From Hymenobacter sp. CRA2 (GTDB lineage: Bacteria > Bacteroidota > Bacteroidia > Cytophagales > Hymenobacteraceae): 64,000 nt of DNA. Of the stretch, positions 28,182 to 37,988 are shown in pieces (position 1 is the stretch's first letter; each line of letters starts with the position of its first letter). The stretch lies in NCBI RefSeq assembly GCF_002007105.1, contig NZ_MVBC01000004.1:62001-126000 (forward strand), read 5' to 3'. Under the pieces are notes generated by a model. It was not told the DNA's origin, made no database searches, and saw only the letters and a list, made by a program, of their open reading frames with translations. The translations under genes and the position numbers were made by a program.

Positions 28182-28260
28182 CGTCATAAGGCGCTAAAGC
28201 AGAGCGGCGTCCTGAGGCGCTACCACACCTCAGGACCCTTCGCGTTCTGTACCGGCTGAA

Positions 28261-28311
28261 AAGCGCAGCCCCCAACTCCTCGTGCAGGAGTTGGGGGCTG
28301 CGCTTGTTTTT
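28261..28311 (+). terminator. Strong terminator of argF'
   Basis: A 20-bp perfect stem (28261-28280 with 28286-28305) with a 5-nt loop CGTGC is followed by GTTTTTG. A second smaller hairpin (GTCCTGAGG/CCTCAGGAC, 28209-28236) lies between it and the stop codon. Confidence 0.9.
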
Positions 28312-28312
28312 G

Positions 28313-28548
28313 TTAGCAGCAGCGTATCGTGCCTGGATTCCGTCGGCGGTGCACAGGGTTTGGGCAATGGCTTTCCATGAACTCAAACGCGGCCCTGAGG
28401 GCCCAGCGGTGCTCCAGAGAGTGAAAGCCGGCGGGCGTCATGTGCTTGCCGTCCATGGAGTAGGGCCGCTCGTCTTCCGCGATGATGACGTCCAGGCCTC
28501 GGTGTAGCTGAGAATGATGGGCATGCAGTGCGGGCTGGACACGCCGCT
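28313..28548 (-). pseudogene. Remnant of a PLP-dependent class V aminotransferase-like gene
   Basis: Minus-strand reading frames give SGVSSPHCMPIILSYTE, then, after a one-base frame change, GLDVIIAEDERPYSMDG, MTPAGFHSLEHRWALRAAFEFM, and stop TAA at 28313-28315. The segment GFHSLEHRWALRAAFEF resembles the conserved GGF-x-FEHRWAL region of class V aminotransferases (isopenicillin-N-epimerase type). The flanks show no more of the protein, so this looks like a truncated, frameshifted fragment of less than 80 codons. The family assignment is by memory of the motif and is moderate. Confidence 0.45.
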
Positions 28549-28781
28549 TTAGAGGTTGCTTACTTGGGTTTATTATAGTTGAGCTTGAATAATACCGTGA
28601 AAATTAGCTTGACTTTGCCCGGATTTGTAGATAACGTTACGCTATACTCTGCCTGCTGCTGCAGACGGTCCGCGGCCCTTTCTCAGTCCCCGCCGCCCAC
28701 CTCCGCCAGTTTTTCGCTCCCGGATGCCAATGCACCGCGGCCCTTTTATAGGCCAGGATGGTCGTTTGGCGCAAGTAGTAA

Positions 28782-28795
28782 TGCAAACGTTTCCA
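28782..28795. promoter_or_regulatory. LacI-family operator 1 upstream of susC
   Basis: TGCAAACGTTTCCA fits the LacI/GalR consensus TGNAANCGNTTNCA, with the central CG typical of the family. An identical 14-mer lies 46 bp downstream and a one-base variant precedes the GH43 gene at 39389. The cognate regulator is probably the LacI protein at 40520. Confidence 0.75.
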
Positions 28796-28827
28796 TCGCG
28801 CCGGCGTGCCAGCGCCGATGACTGCAA

Positions 28828-28841
28828 TGCAAACGTTTCCA
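28828..28841. promoter_or_regulatory. LacI-family operator 2 upstream of susC
   Basis: An identical 14-mer to operator 1, centre to centre 46 bp, on the same face of the helix within about half a turn. It lies 37 bp before the susC start codon. Confidence 0.75.
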
Positions 28842-28878
28842 CTGCCTCGCTTCCCGCAACCAATTCATACGCATTCCT

Positions 28879-31800
28879 ATGAAAGACTCCTTACTCAGAA
28901 TACGGAGGCTCGCTGTGCCTTCGTCGCTCTGTGGCCTGTTGCTGCTGCCAGTCGCAACTACCCTGGGGGCTAGCCACGTGCTGCCGACGGAGCCGGCCTG
29001 GCGCGGTGCCGTGCCGGTGGCCACACCCGTAACCGGGCGGGTGCTCGACGAAAAAGGCCAGCCCATGCCCGGCGTGACGGTGCTGGAAAAAGGCACCAAC
29101 AACGGCGCCAGCACCGATGCGGACGGGCGCTACTCGCTCACCGTGGCCGATAATGCTACGCTCACATTCTCCTTCGTGGGCTACGTGACGCAGGAGGTGG
29201 CCGTGGGCGGCCGCAGCACGGTGGACGTGTCGCTGGTGGTAGACGCCAAGGCCCTGCAGGAAGTAGTGGTGGTGGGCTACCTCACCCAGGAGCGGCAGAA
29301 CGTGACCGGTTCGGTGGCCAGCATAGATGCGCAGGAGGTGCGCCGGGCGCCGGTGGCCTCGGTGGGAGAGGCCATTCAGGGCCGGCTCACGGGCGTGCAG
29401 GTGACCAACTCCGGCCAGCCCGGGCAGGCGCCCAACATCAACATCCGCGGGCTGGGCACCATTGCCAGCGGCAGCGGTCCGCTCTACGTCATCGACGGCC
29501 TGTGGGTGCAGAACCAAAGCGGACAGCGTGACTTCAACCCCGCCGACGTGGAATCGGTGCAGGTGCTGAAGGACGCGGCCGCGCTGGCTCCTTACGGCGC
29601 CTCGGGCGCCAACGGCGTTATCATCATCACGACCAAAAAAGGCAAATCGGGCACTACGGCCGTGAACTTCAACGCCCTGGCCGGCGTGCAAAACCTCGTG
29701 CGGCGCCTCGATCTGATGAACGCCGCGGAGTGGGCCGTCATCAACAACCAGGCGTACACCAACGCCGGCCTGACGCCGCAGCCCTACGCGGCCAACCTGC
29801 CCGGCATCGATACCGACTGGCAGGAGGAGTTTTTCAAGCAGGGCCGGGTGCAGGATTACAACCTGGGCTTCTCGGGCGGCGGGCCCAACTCCACGTTCAA
29901 CGTATCGGGCGGCTACTTCAACCAGACGGGCACGGTGCGCGGGCCGGAGTTTGAGCGCTACAGCTTCCGGGTGAATACCAGCTTCAACCTCGGCCGCTTC
30001 CGCTTCGGCGAAAATGCCCTGCTCACGCGCGCCAACCAGACGCGCCTGAACGTGATTCCCTTCTACGGTTCGCCGTTTTACAACGTGGTGCAGATGCTGC
30101 CCGTCAACCCGGTGTACGACCCGACGGTGCCCGGCGGCTTCGGTATCGGCAACGGCAACGCCAGCACCTTCGGCCTGAACCCCGTTGCCTCGCAGGATTT
30201 GCTCAACGATACGGGTACTTCCAACCGCCTGCAGGGCAATGTGTACGGCGAGGTGTCGATTTTCGACTTTTTGCGCTACCGGCTGAACCTGGCCACCGAG
30301 TTTCACGCCTTCCACGACCAGCAGAAGCGGAAGTACGGCGTCTGGCGCCAAAACGACATCACGCAGCTCTCCAACTTCGGCGAAAACCAGGGCAACGAGC
30401 TCTTCGGCATGGCCGAAAACACGCTGACCTTTGACAAAAGCTTCGGGGACCATAACCTGACGGTAGTGGGCGGCTACAGCCAGCAGCGCTTCCGCCAAGA
30501 GTTTACCCGGGGCGTGAACTTCGGCTACGGCACCGGGCCCACGTACTTCTGGCAGCTGAGCGCGGGCACCACCACGCCGCAGGCCATCGGCTCGGCTTAC
30601 GAGTGGGCCAAGCAGTCGTTTTTTGCGCAAGCCACCTACGATTACAACCAGCGGTACCTGCTGACGGCCGCCTTCCGCCGCGACGGTTCCTCGCGCGTGG
30701 AGCGGGCCAACCGCTGGGGCAATTTCGGCGCTGCCTCCATCGGCTGGCGGGTATCGAAGGAAGCCTTCTTTGATGGCGTCACCAGCATTTCGGACCTGAA
30801 GCTGCGCGCTTCCTACGGCCGCCTGGGCAATGATCTGCTGGGCGGGGCCTATGGCGGCTCTTACAACTCGCAAGGCTTCCTGAACACCAACGCCAACTAT
30901 GTGCTGGGCGGCGCCATTCAGAACGGGGCCATTCAGACCAACTACGCCAGCACCGGCATTCGGTGGGAGGACCGGCGCACCACCAACGTGGGCTTCGACC
31001 TGGGCGTGCTGGACAACCGCCTGACCTTGTCGGCCGACTACTACGTGTCGCAGACCTACAACGCGCTGATCAACCCGCCGCTGCCCCTGACGCTGGGCAA
31101 CGCCGCCGACAACCCCTACCGCAACCTGGGCAAGCTGGAAAACAAGGGCTTGGAGCTGGTGCTGGGCTACAACGACGACCGGCACCCCTTCCGCTACGGA
31201 GCCACGGCCAACCTGACCACGCTCAAAAACGAGGTGCTGGACCTGGGCACCACCGGCGCCGAGGGCACCGGCGCGCCGAACTTCTTCAACGGCGGACCGC
31301 GCGACATTACCCGCACCGAGGTGGGCTACGAAGTGGGCTCGTTTTACCTCTACCAGTTCGACGGCATCTACCAGACCGGCGACAGCAACATCCCGGCGGG
31401 GCTGAGCGCGGGCGACGTGCGCTACAAGGACCTCAACGGCGACGGCAGCATCAGCGACCTGGACCGGGCGCACGTGGGGCGGGTGTTTCCCAAGCTGCAG
31501 TACGGCCTGAACCTGAACTTTGGCTTCGGCCCGGTGGATCTGACGGCCTTCTTCCAGGGCGTGCAGGGCAACGACGTGATGAACCTCGGGCGCTTCCTGA
31601 CCGACAACACCGCCGACAACAGCAACTACCGCGCGGACTTCAGCCCCTGGACGTCCACCAACCCCTCGACCACCACGCCGCGCGCCATCAAGTCGGGCGG
31701 ACCGCAAAACGGCGACGCAGCCGGCAACAATGCCCGCTTCAACAGCACGCGCTGGCTGGAAAACGGCTCCTATCTGCGCCTGAAAAACCTGCAGTTGGGC

Positions 31801-32028
31801 TTCACGGTGCCCAAAGCCGCCCTGCTGCGCACCAAGTACGTGGCCTCATTGCGCATCGTGGCCACGGCCCAGAACCTGTTCACGATAACCGACTACACCG
31901 GCTACGACCCCGAAACGGTGGGCAGCGGCGTGTTCAACACCATCGGCAACAACCTGGCCCGCGGCGTCGACGAGGGCTCGTACCCGAACCTGCGCACCTT
32001 CTCGCTGGGCGTACAAGCCGGCTTCTAG
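28879..32028 (+). CDS. SusC/RagA family TonB-linked outer membrane transporter
   Basis: 1049 residues. After a signal region, a carboxypeptidase-like regulatory domain is seen at about residues 50-125 (GRVLDEKGQPMPGVTVLEKG through LTFSFVGY). Then comes a TonB-box-like stretch EVVVVGYLTQERQNVTGSV, a plug domain (GLGTIASGSGPLYVIDGLW, KDAAALAPYGASGANGVIIITTKKG) and a long beta barrel ending in Phe (LGVQAGF). It imports oligosaccharides across the outer membrane with its SusD partner, powered by TonB. It opens the polysaccharide locus, with two LacI operators upstream. Confidence 0.96.
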   Translation: MKDSLLRIRRLAVPSSLCGLLLLPVATTLGASHVLPTEPAWRGAVPVATPVTGRVLDEKGQPMPGVTVLEKGTNNGASTDADGRYSLTVADNATLTFSFVGYVTQEVAVGGRSTVDVSLVVDAKALQEVVVVGYLTQERQNVTGSVASIDAQEVRRAPVASVGEAIQGRLTGVQVTNSGQPGQAPNINIRGLGTIASGSGPLYVIDGLWVQNQSGQRDFNPADVESVQVLKDAAALAPYGASGANGVIIITTKKGKSGTTAVNFNALAGVQNLVRRLDLMNAAEWAVINNQAYTNAGLTPQPYAANLPGIDTDWQEEFFKQGRVQDYNLGFSGGGPNSTFNVSGGYFNQTGTVRGPEFERYSFRVNTSFNLGRFRFGENALLTRANQTRLNVIPFYGSPFYNVVQMLPVNPVYDPTVPGGFGIGNGNASTFGLNPVASQDLLNDTGTSNRLQGNVYGEVSIFDFLRYRLNLATEFHAFHDQQKRKYGVWRQNDITQLSNFGENQGNELFGMAENTLTFDKSFGDHNLTVVGGYSQQRFRQEFTRGVNFGYGTGPTYFWQLSAGTTTPQAIGSAYEWAKQSFFAQATYDYNQRYLLTAAFRRDGSSRVERANRWGNFGAASIGWRVSKEAFFDGVTSISDLKLRASYGRLGNDLLGGAYGGSYNSQGFLNTNANYVLGGAIQNGAIQTNYASTGIRWEDRRTTNVGFDLGVLDNRLTLSADYYVSQTYNALINPPLPLTLGNAADNPYRNLGKLENKGLELVLGYNDDRHPFRYGATANLTTLKNEVLDLGTTGAEGTGAPNFFNGGPRDITRTEVGYEVGSFYLYQFDGIYQTGDSNIPAGLSAGDVRYKDLNGDGSISDLDRAHVGRVFPKLQYGLNLNFGFGPVDLTAFFQGVQGNDVMNLGRFLTDNTADNSNYRADFSPWTSTNPSTTTPRAIKSGGPQNGDAAGNNARFNSTRWLENGSYLRLKNLQLGFTVPKAALLRTKYVASLRIVATAQNLFTITDYTGYDPETVGSGVFNTIGNNLARGVDEGSYPNLRTFSLGVQAGF

Positions 32029-32058
32029 GCCCGCTCCACCTTTAAATCAGCTTCTGAT

Positions 32059-33633
32059 ATGAAAACGTTTCTGACGCGGGTGGGCCTGGCGGGTGCTTTG
32101 CTGCTGAGCGCCACTGCCTGCGAAAAAAACCTGCTCGACCAAACCAACCCCAACCTGCCCCTCACGGAGCTGTCGTGGACCACCAGCGACGACGCCGTGC
32201 GCGGCTCGGTGGCCTGCTACGCCGGCCTGCAGGGCCTGGGCATGTACCGCCGCTGGCTCAATTTTGCCTTCGATCTGCGCGACGACACCGGCTTCAGCCA
32301 AAGCCCCTGGGGCGAGCTGGCCGACTTCACGCACTTCATCCAGGTGAACTACAACTTCGAGGTGTCGAACAACATCTGGCGCGACCATTACCGCACCATT
32401 TTCCGCTGCAACCAGGTCATCGACCGCGTGCCCACCATTCAGGGCATGGACGCCACGCTGCAGCGGCGCATTGTGGCCGAGGCGCGCTTCCTGCGGGCCC
32501 TGAGCTACTTCAACCTGGTGTCGCTCTACGGCAACGTGCCGCTGATGCTGCAGTACTCCACCGACCTGAACCAGGCCGCGCCGCAGGGCACCGAGGCCCA
32601 GGTCTGGACCCAGGTCATCACGGATTTGCAGGCCGCGCAGGCCGATTTGCCGGTGAGCTACCCGAGCGCCGACGTGGGCCGGGCCACCAAAGGCGCCGCC
32701 ATTGCGCTGCTGGGCAAGGCCTACATGCAGAACCGCCGCTGGGCCGACGCGCAGGCGCAGTTTGCGCAGCTGATCAACTCCTCGACCTACAACTACCGTC
32801 TCACGGCCAACTACACCGACAACTTCCGCCACACCACCGAAAACAACTCGGAGTCCATCTTCGAGGTGCAGTTTTCGGACGAGAAGAAGGGCGGCAACGA
32901 CGCAGGCAACGGCCCAGATGCCACCTCCTCGCAGGGCGGGCAACGCTCGCAGTTCTGGGGCGTGCCGGGCTTCGGCTTCAACGATGGCGAGGTGCGGCCC
33001 TGGGTGGTGCGCGAGTTTCTGCAGGAAGGCACCGCCACCGGGCAGCGCGACCCGCGCCTGGCCGCCACCGTGTTCTACAACCGCCGCGACCTGACCCAAT
33101 TCCCCACGCCCCTGGCCTCCGATGCCGACACGCTGGTTTATGGCACCGGCTTTCTCACCCGCTACGGCCGCAACGCCCGCGACCGTTCCCGCGTGTACTG
33201 GCGCAAGTACCAGACCGACTACTACCGCACCTTCGAGGATTTCGACTCGCCCATCAACCAGCGCGTAATCCGCTACGCCGACATCCTGCTGCTCCAGGCC
33301 GAAGCCCTGAACGAGCAGAACCAGCCGGCCACCGCCATTCCGCTCATCAACCAGGTGCGGCAGCGCGCCGGGCTGGCCCCGCTGCCCACGACCCTGGGCC
33401 AGACCGCCCTGCGCACCCAGATTATGCACGAGCGCGTGACCGAGCTGACTGGCGAAGGCGTGCGCTGGTTTGACCTGCAGCGCTGGGGCCTGCTCGACAA
33501 CCCGGCCACGGTGGACCAGCTCAAGCAGCGCGACCCGGACTTCAACAACTTCGTGGTGGGCAAGTCGCGCCTGCTGCCGCTGGTGCAGAGCGACGTGGAC
33601 CTGAACCGCCTGCAGCAGAACCCGGGCTACTAG
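32059..33633 (+). CDS. SusD/RagB family glycan-binding lipoprotein
   Basis: 524 residues. The signal peptide ends in a lipobox (LLLSATAC). TPR-type helices contain ARFLRALSYFNLVSLYGNVPL, a SusD hallmark. The C-terminal region with RYADILLLQAEALNEQNQP, INQVRQRAGLAPL and LTGEGVRWFDLQRWG is typical of RagB. It sits on the cell surface and delivers glycans to SusC. It starts 30 bp after susC. Confidence 0.96.
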   Translation: MKTFLTRVGLAGALLLSATACEKNLLDQTNPNLPLTELSWTTSDDAVRGSVACYAGLQGLGMYRRWLNFAFDLRDDTGFSQSPWGELADFTHFIQVNYNFEVSNNIWRDHYRTIFRCNQVIDRVPTIQGMDATLQRRIVAEARFLRALSYFNLVSLYGNVPLMLQYSTDLNQAAPQGTEAQVWTQVITDLQAAQADLPVSYPSADVGRATKGAAIALLGKAYMQNRRWADAQAQFAQLINSSTYNYRLTANYTDNFRHTTENNSESIFEVQFSDEKKGGNDAGNGPDATSSQGGQRSQFWGVPGFGFNDGEVRPWVVREFLQEGTATGQRDPRLAATVFYNRRDLTQFPTPLASDADTLVYGTGFLTRYGRNARDRSRVYWRKYQTDYYRTFEDFDSPINQRVIRYADILLLQAEALNEQNQPATAIPLINQVRQRAGLAPLPTTLGQTALRTQIMHERVTELTGEGVRWFDLQRWGLLDNPATVDQLKQRDPDFNNFVVGKSRLLPLVQSDVDLNRLQQNPGY

Positions 33634-33724
33634 CGTGGCGGCCCCGGTTTCGCTCGCGGAGCCGGGGCCGCCGTTTCCGGCCGACCAACCTCGGCTGCTT
33701 CTCCACCCGTTTTTGCCTCTACCC

Positions 33725-34783
33725 ATGTTCGTCTCCCGCAGGTTCCTTCTGGCCGCGTGGCTGCTGCTAAGCCTGCCTGGCTGCTCCAACGGCCCCGGTT
33801 CAGGCGGCAGCCCCGTCACGCCCCAACCCACCGGCACCACCTACACCAACCCGCTGCTCAGCTCGGGCGCCGACCCCTGGGTGACGCAGAAAGACGGCTT
33901 CTACTACTACATGCACACCACCGGCAACAACCTCACGCTGTGGAAAACGGCGAAGATGTCGGAGCTGGGCTCGGCGGTGAGCCGCGTGGTGTGGACGCCG
34001 CCGGCCACCGGCGCGGCCTCGCACGACATCTGGGCGCCGGAGCTGCATTTTCTCGACGGCAAGTGGTACGTGTACTTCACCGCCGGCCCCGGCAACTGCT
34101 GCGGCGGACAACGGCTGTGGGTGATGGAAAACGCGGCCGCCGACCCTACCACCGGCACCTGGAGTACGCCCTCGGCGCTGGCCGTGCCGGGGCAGGACGT
34201 GTGGGCCATCGACGGGACGGTGCTGGAGCAGAACGGCAACCGCTACTTCATCTGGTCGGGGCAGGAGCTGGGCTCCGAGCAGCAGAACCTCTACATCTGC
34301 CGCATGGCCAGCCCGACTTCGCTCATGGGCCAGTGGGTGCAGCTGAGTCAGCCGCAGTACGCCTGGGAACTGTACGGCACGCCCAAAGTGAACGAGGGAC
34401 CGGAAATCCTGCGCCACGGCGGCAAAACCTTCCTGGTGTACTCGGCCAGCCACTGCAGCACCGACGACTACGCTCTGGGCCTGCTGACTACCAGCAATAC
34501 CGCCGACCCGATGGACCCGGCCGCCTGGAGCAAGTCGCCGAACCCGGTGCTGACCAAGGACCCCGCCGACCGCGCCTACGGCCCCGGCCACTGCTCGTTT
34601 TTTACCTCCCGCGACGGGCAGGAAACCTGGATACTCTACCACGCCAACCTCGCCGCCGGCCAGGGCTGCGGCAACGCCCGCAACCCGCGCATGCAGAAGC
34701 TGGAGTGGAACGCCGACGGCTCGCCCAACTTCGGCACGCCCGCGCCCACCGGCACGCCCTTGCCTCGTCCGGCCGGGGAGTAG
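33725..34783 (+). CDS. GH43 family glycoside hydrolase, lipoprotein
   Basis: 352 residues from the ATG at 33725. A signal peptide ends in LSLPGC, a lipobox. The five-bladed propeller carries the three acidic residues of GH43: general base Asp in SGADPWVTQ, pKa-modulating Asp in VWAIDGTVLEQ, and acid Glu in KVNEGPEILRHG. GH43 enzymes are arabinofuranosidases, xylosidases or arabinanases; subfamily cannot be assigned by eye. The gene follows susD, so it is likely to act on the same glycan at the surface or in the periplasm. Confidence 0.9.
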   Translation: MFVSRRFLLAAWLLLSLPGCSNGPGSGGSPVTPQPTGTTYTNPLLSSGADPWVTQKDGFYYYMHTTGNNLTLWKTAKMSELGSAVSRVVWTPPATGAASHDIWAPELHFLDGKWYVYFTAGPGNCCGGQRLWVMENAAADPTTGTWSTPSALAVPGQDVWAIDGTVLEQNGNRYFIWSGQELGSEQQNLYICRMASPTSLMGQWVQLSQPQYAWELYGTPKVNEGPEILRHGGKTFLVYSASHCSTDDYALGLLTTSNTADPMDPAAWSKSPNPVLTKDPADRAYGPGHCSFFTSRDGQETWILYHANLAAGQGCGNARNPRMQKLEWNADGSPNFGTPAPTGTPLPRPAGE

Positions 34784-34867
34784 AACGCCGGAACCCGCTT
34801 TCTTAGCCCGCACAAGCTGTTGTTATCCGCCGGCCAACGCCTGCTTTGACCTACACCGCCCCGTCGA

Positions 34868-36529
34868 ATGACACTTCCCACCAAGTATTCGTTGCTGACC
34901 TGGGGGCTGGCCCTGAGCCTGCTCGGCGCCTGCCAGCAGGCCAAAAAGACCACCGCCGTCAGCACGCCCACGGCCAACACCGCCGAAACCAAGGCCGAGG
35001 CCGATGCGCCGCCCATCAACATCGTTAACCCCGTCCTGCCCGGTGACTTTCCCGACCCGTCGATTACCAAAGTGGGCGACACGTACTGGGCCACGGCCAC
35101 ATCCTCGAACTGGGGTCCGGCATTTCCGCTGCTCAAATCGACCAACCTGACCGACTGGGAGCTGGTGGGGCACGTGTTTCCCGGCAAGCTGCCCGACTGG
35201 GCCGACTACTACTTCTGGGCGCCCGAAATCAGCGAGGAAAACGGCAAAATCTACGTCTACTACACGGCCCACAAGAAAAGCGGCAACCTGTGCGTGGCCG
35301 TAGCCAGCGCCGACCGCCCCGAAGGCCCCTACACCGACCACGGCCCGCTGGTGGGCCAGCCCGACGGCTCCATCGACGGCTTTCCGATGCGCGACGAAAA
35401 CGGGCAGCTCTACCTGGTGTGGAAGGAAGACGGCAACAGCGTGCAGCAGCCCACGCCCATCTGGGCGCAGCGCCTGAACGAGCAGCGCACGGCCCTGGTA
35501 GGGGAGAAGAAGGAGCTGTTTCGCAACACCGCGCCCTGGGAGGGCAACCTCGTGGAAGGCGTGTGCATGATCCGGCGCAACGAGTACTTCTATGCTTTTT
35601 ACGCCGGCAATGGCTGCTGCGGGCACACCTGTACCTACGGCATGGGGGTGGCGCGGGCCAAGAGCCTGCTGGGCCCCTGGGAGAAGTACGAGAAGAACCC
35701 GGTGCTCACCAAAAACGAGAAGTGGGCCTGCCCCGGCCACGGCACGGTGTTCAACCGCGGCAAGCGCTGGTACATGCTGCACCACGCCTACGACACGCGC
35801 AGCTTCGAGTTTGTGGGCCGGCAGGGCGTGATGAGCGAGTTTGACTGGACCGCCGACGGCTGGCCTGACTTCCGCAGCGGCGGTACCATTCCGGCTAAGG
35901 GCAACCCACCCGCCGCCGCCCGCAACTTCGACGACAACTTCGACGGTAAGGCCCTCGCGCTGAGCTGGCAGTGGCCCGTGCAGGAGCCGCCCACCCTGGC
36001 GGTGCGCGGCGGCCAGCTGCTGCTCACGGCCCGGCCCCAGCACAGCGGCGCCGTGCTCGGCCAGCACACCTACACCGCCGATTACATAGCCAGCGTCACC
36101 CTGCTCAACCCCGCCAAACTGCCCGCCGGCACGCAAGCCGGCCTGGCCGCCCACGGCGACCCGGAAAATACCCTGGCTCTGACGGCGGGCGGCGGCAAGC
36201 TGCAGCTTTGGCAATTGGAAAAGGGCAAGCAGAAAACCCTGAGCGAAACCAAGCTGCCGGCTACCGACGCGCTAGCCCTGCGCCTGCAAGCGCAGAATGG
36301 CAGCCAATTTCGCTTCGAGTGGAGCGCCGACGGGGGCAAAACCTGGCAGGCCATGCCCGGCGTGAACGGGCCCATCAACGCCGCCTACCTGCCGCCCTGG
36401 GACCGGGGCGTGCGCGCCGGCGTGCTGGCCAAGGGCCCCGCCACGGCTACCGTCGCCTTCGACAACTTCAGCCTGCGCAGCCAGCTGGTGACGGCCCAGG
36501 CCGAGGACCGCAAATCCGACGCGAAATAG
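34868..36529 (+). CDS. GH43 family glycoside hydrolase with C-terminal beta-sandwich, lipoprotein
   Basis: 553 residues with a lipobox (LSLLGAC). The GH43 domain covers about residues 55-340, with Asp in DFPDPSITKVG, Asp in GSIDGFPMRDENG and Glu in LVEGVCMIRRNEYF. A C-terminal domain (about 355-545, NFDDNFDGKALALSWQW onward) is a concanavalin-like sandwich of the kind attached to beta-xylosidases and arabinofuranosidases. It is in the same operon as the preceding GH43, 84 bp after it. The two GH43 enzymes are clearly different proteins, suggesting different linkages. Confidence 0.9.
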   Translation: MTLPTKYSLLTWGLALSLLGACQQAKKTTAVSTPTANTAETKAEADAPPINIVNPVLPGDFPDPSITKVGDTYWATATSSNWGPAFPLLKSTNLTDWELVGHVFPGKLPDWADYYFWAPEISEENGKIYVYYTAHKKSGNLCVAVASADRPEGPYTDHGPLVGQPDGSIDGFPMRDENGQLYLVWKEDGNSVQQPTPIWAQRLNEQRTALVGEKKELFRNTAPWEGNLVEGVCMIRRNEYFYAFYAGNGCCGHTCTYGMGVARAKSLLGPWEKYEKNPVLTKNEKWACPGHGTVFNRGKRWYMLHHAYDTRSFEFVGRQGVMSEFDWTADGWPDFRSGGTIPAKGNPPAAARNFDDNFDGKALALSWQWPVQEPPTLAVRGGQLLLTARPQHSGAVLGQHTYTADYIASVTLLNPAKLPAGTQAGLAAHGDPENTLALTAGGGKLQLWQLEKGKQKTLSETKLPATDALALRLQAQNGSQFRFEWSADGGKTWQAMPGVNGPINAAYLPPWDRGVRAGVLAKGPATATVAFDNFSLRSQLVTAQAEDRKSDAK

Positions 36530-36578
36530 CGCCGCTCTCCATAGATTGCCCTTCGTCTCCATCTTCCGCTCCGCCTCT

Positions 36579-37793
36579 ATGACCCCTTATTCCCGCTACG
36601 GCGCCGTGGCCGCGCTGCTGGCCCTGGCCGCCTGCAACCAAACCAAAACCACCGACCAGGCCGCTGGTACCGCCCCGCCCGCCGACTCTACGGCGGCTTC
36701 CCAGGCCGCGCCAGCTGATGCAGCGCCTACCTCGGCCTCCTTCGGCAAAACCGCCGACGGCACCGAAGCCCAGCTCTACACGCTCACCAACGCCCACGGC
36801 CTGCAAGCCACCATCTCCAACTACGGCGGCACACTTACCAGCCTGCTCGTGCCCGACAAGAATGGCAAGCTCGGTGACGTAGTGCTCGGCTTCGATGACC
36901 TGGCGGGCTACACCAGCGCACAGTACCTGCAGGAAGGCCCGTATTTCGGCGCACTGATTGGGCGCTACGGCAACCGCATCAAGCAGGGCAAGTTCACCCT
37001 CGACGGCAAGCAGTACACCTTGGCTACCAACAACGCCCCCAACCACCTGCACGGCGGCAAGCGCGGCTTCGACAAGGTGCTGTGGCAGGCCCAACCCGGC
37101 ACCTCCGCCGATGGACAGACGCTCACGCTCAGCTACCTAAGCAAGGACGGCGAGGAAGGCTACCCCGGCAACCTGCAGGTGAAAGTGGTGTACACCCTCA
37201 CCAACAACGACGCGCTGCGTCTGGAATACACCGCCACCACCGACAAGCCAACGGTGCTGAACCTGACCAACCACAGCTACTTCAACCTCAACCACGGCCA
37301 GGCCAAAAACGCCCTCGACCACCAGCTGACGCTGAACGCCGACCGCTACACCGTGGTGGACAACACCGCTATTCCGACCGGCGAGCTGCGCGCGGTGCAG
37401 GGCACCCCGTTTGACTTCCGCCAGCCCCATGTCATCGGGGAGCGGATCAAGCAGGTGGGCGGCGGCGGGCCCGGGGGCTACGACCACAACTGGGTGCTGG
37501 CCGACCAGATGCGCGCCGAGCCCGTGGCCACTGCTGCCGTGTTCGAGCCCGTCACCGGCCGCACCATGGACGTGTACACCGATCAGCCCGGCGTGCAGTT
37601 CTATTCCGGCAACTTCCTCAAGGGCAGCCTGAAAGGCAAAGGCGGCACTGCCTACGTGCAGAATTACGGCTTCTGCCTGGAAACCCAGCACTTCCCTGAT
37701 TCGCCCAACCAGCCCAAGTTTCCCAGCACCACGCTGCGCCCCGGCGAGACCTACCACACCGTGACGGAATACCGTTTCGGCGTGCGCAAATAA
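36579..37793 (+). CDS. Aldose 1-epimerase (galactose mutarotase), lipoprotein form
   Basis: 404 residues from the ATG at 36579. An N-terminal lipobox (LALAAC) and a ~45-residue low-complexity linker precede the mutarotase domain. The catalytic residues are present: His in NHLHGGKRGFDK, His in NLTNHSYFNL, and Glu in FCLETQHFPDSPN. It interconverts alpha and beta anomers of released sugars outside the cytoplasm. Last gene of the susC operon; a short hairpin and a palindromic repeat follow. Confidence 0.94.
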   Translation: MTPYSRYGAVAALLALAACNQTKTTDQAAGTAPPADSTAASQAAPADAAPTSASFGKTADGTEAQLYTLTNAHGLQATISNYGGTLTSLLVPDKNGKLGDVVLGFDDLAGYTSAQYLQEGPYFGALIGRYGNRIKQGKFTLDGKQYTLATNNAPNHLHGGKRGFDKVLWQAQPGTSADGQTLTLSYLSKDGEEGYPGNLQVKVVYTLTNNDALRLEYTATTDKPTVLNLTNHSYFNLNHGQAKNALDHQLTLNADRYTVVDNTAIPTGELRAVQGTPFDFRQPHVIGERIKQVGGGGPGGYDHNWVLADQMRAEPVATAAVFEPVTGRTMDVYTDQPGVQFYSGNFLKGSLKGKGGTAYVQNYGFCLETQHFPDSPNQPKFPSTTLRPGETYHTVTEYRFGVRK

Positions 37794-37802
37794 TGAATGA
37801 GG

Positions 37803-37821
37803 CCCGCCGAGACGCGGCGGG
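37803..37821 (+). terminator. Short hairpin after the mutarotase gene
   Basis: CCCGCCG (37803-37809) pairs with CGGCGGG (37815-37821) over a 5-nt loop, 10 bp after the stop codon. The T-tract is weak. Confidence 0.45.
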
Positions 37822-37850
37822 TTCTGGAAATGCTCCGGCGGCCCACAGAA

Positions 37851-37957
37851 CTGTCATCTGAGCCGCAGGCGAAGGACCTTACCGCGCAGGAACGAGTCTT
37901 GTCAATGATTATCGTTCTGCGGTGAGAAGGTCCTTCGCCTGCGGCTCAGGATGACAG
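37851..37957. repeat. 30-bp inverted repeat with GTCAT ends between convergent genes
   Basis: The left arm at 37851-37880 pairs with the right arm at 37927-37957 at all but one position (a single-base bulge). The arms end in CTGTCATC and GATGACAG. The 46-nt middle holds no other symmetry of note. It lies between the mutarotase and the leftward GH5 gene, where it could act as a transcription barrier. Confidence 0.75.
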
Positions 37958-37988
37958 ACGGGCGGCGAGAAAAGCTTTCCAAACCGCT

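Larger units (their letters stand above)
28549..28878 (+). promoter_or_regulatory. Control region of the susC operon
   Basis: 330 bp without a gene. The first part is AT-rich (28560-28650). Two identical LacI-type operators lie close to the susC start. I see no perfect TAnnTTTG element; TATAGTTG near 28574 is one base off. Confidence 0.55.

Noticed and set aside
28891-31707. 938-codon leftward open frame opposite susC
   Set aside because: Same reason: antisense shadow of a GC-rich gene with an unmistakable product on the other strand.
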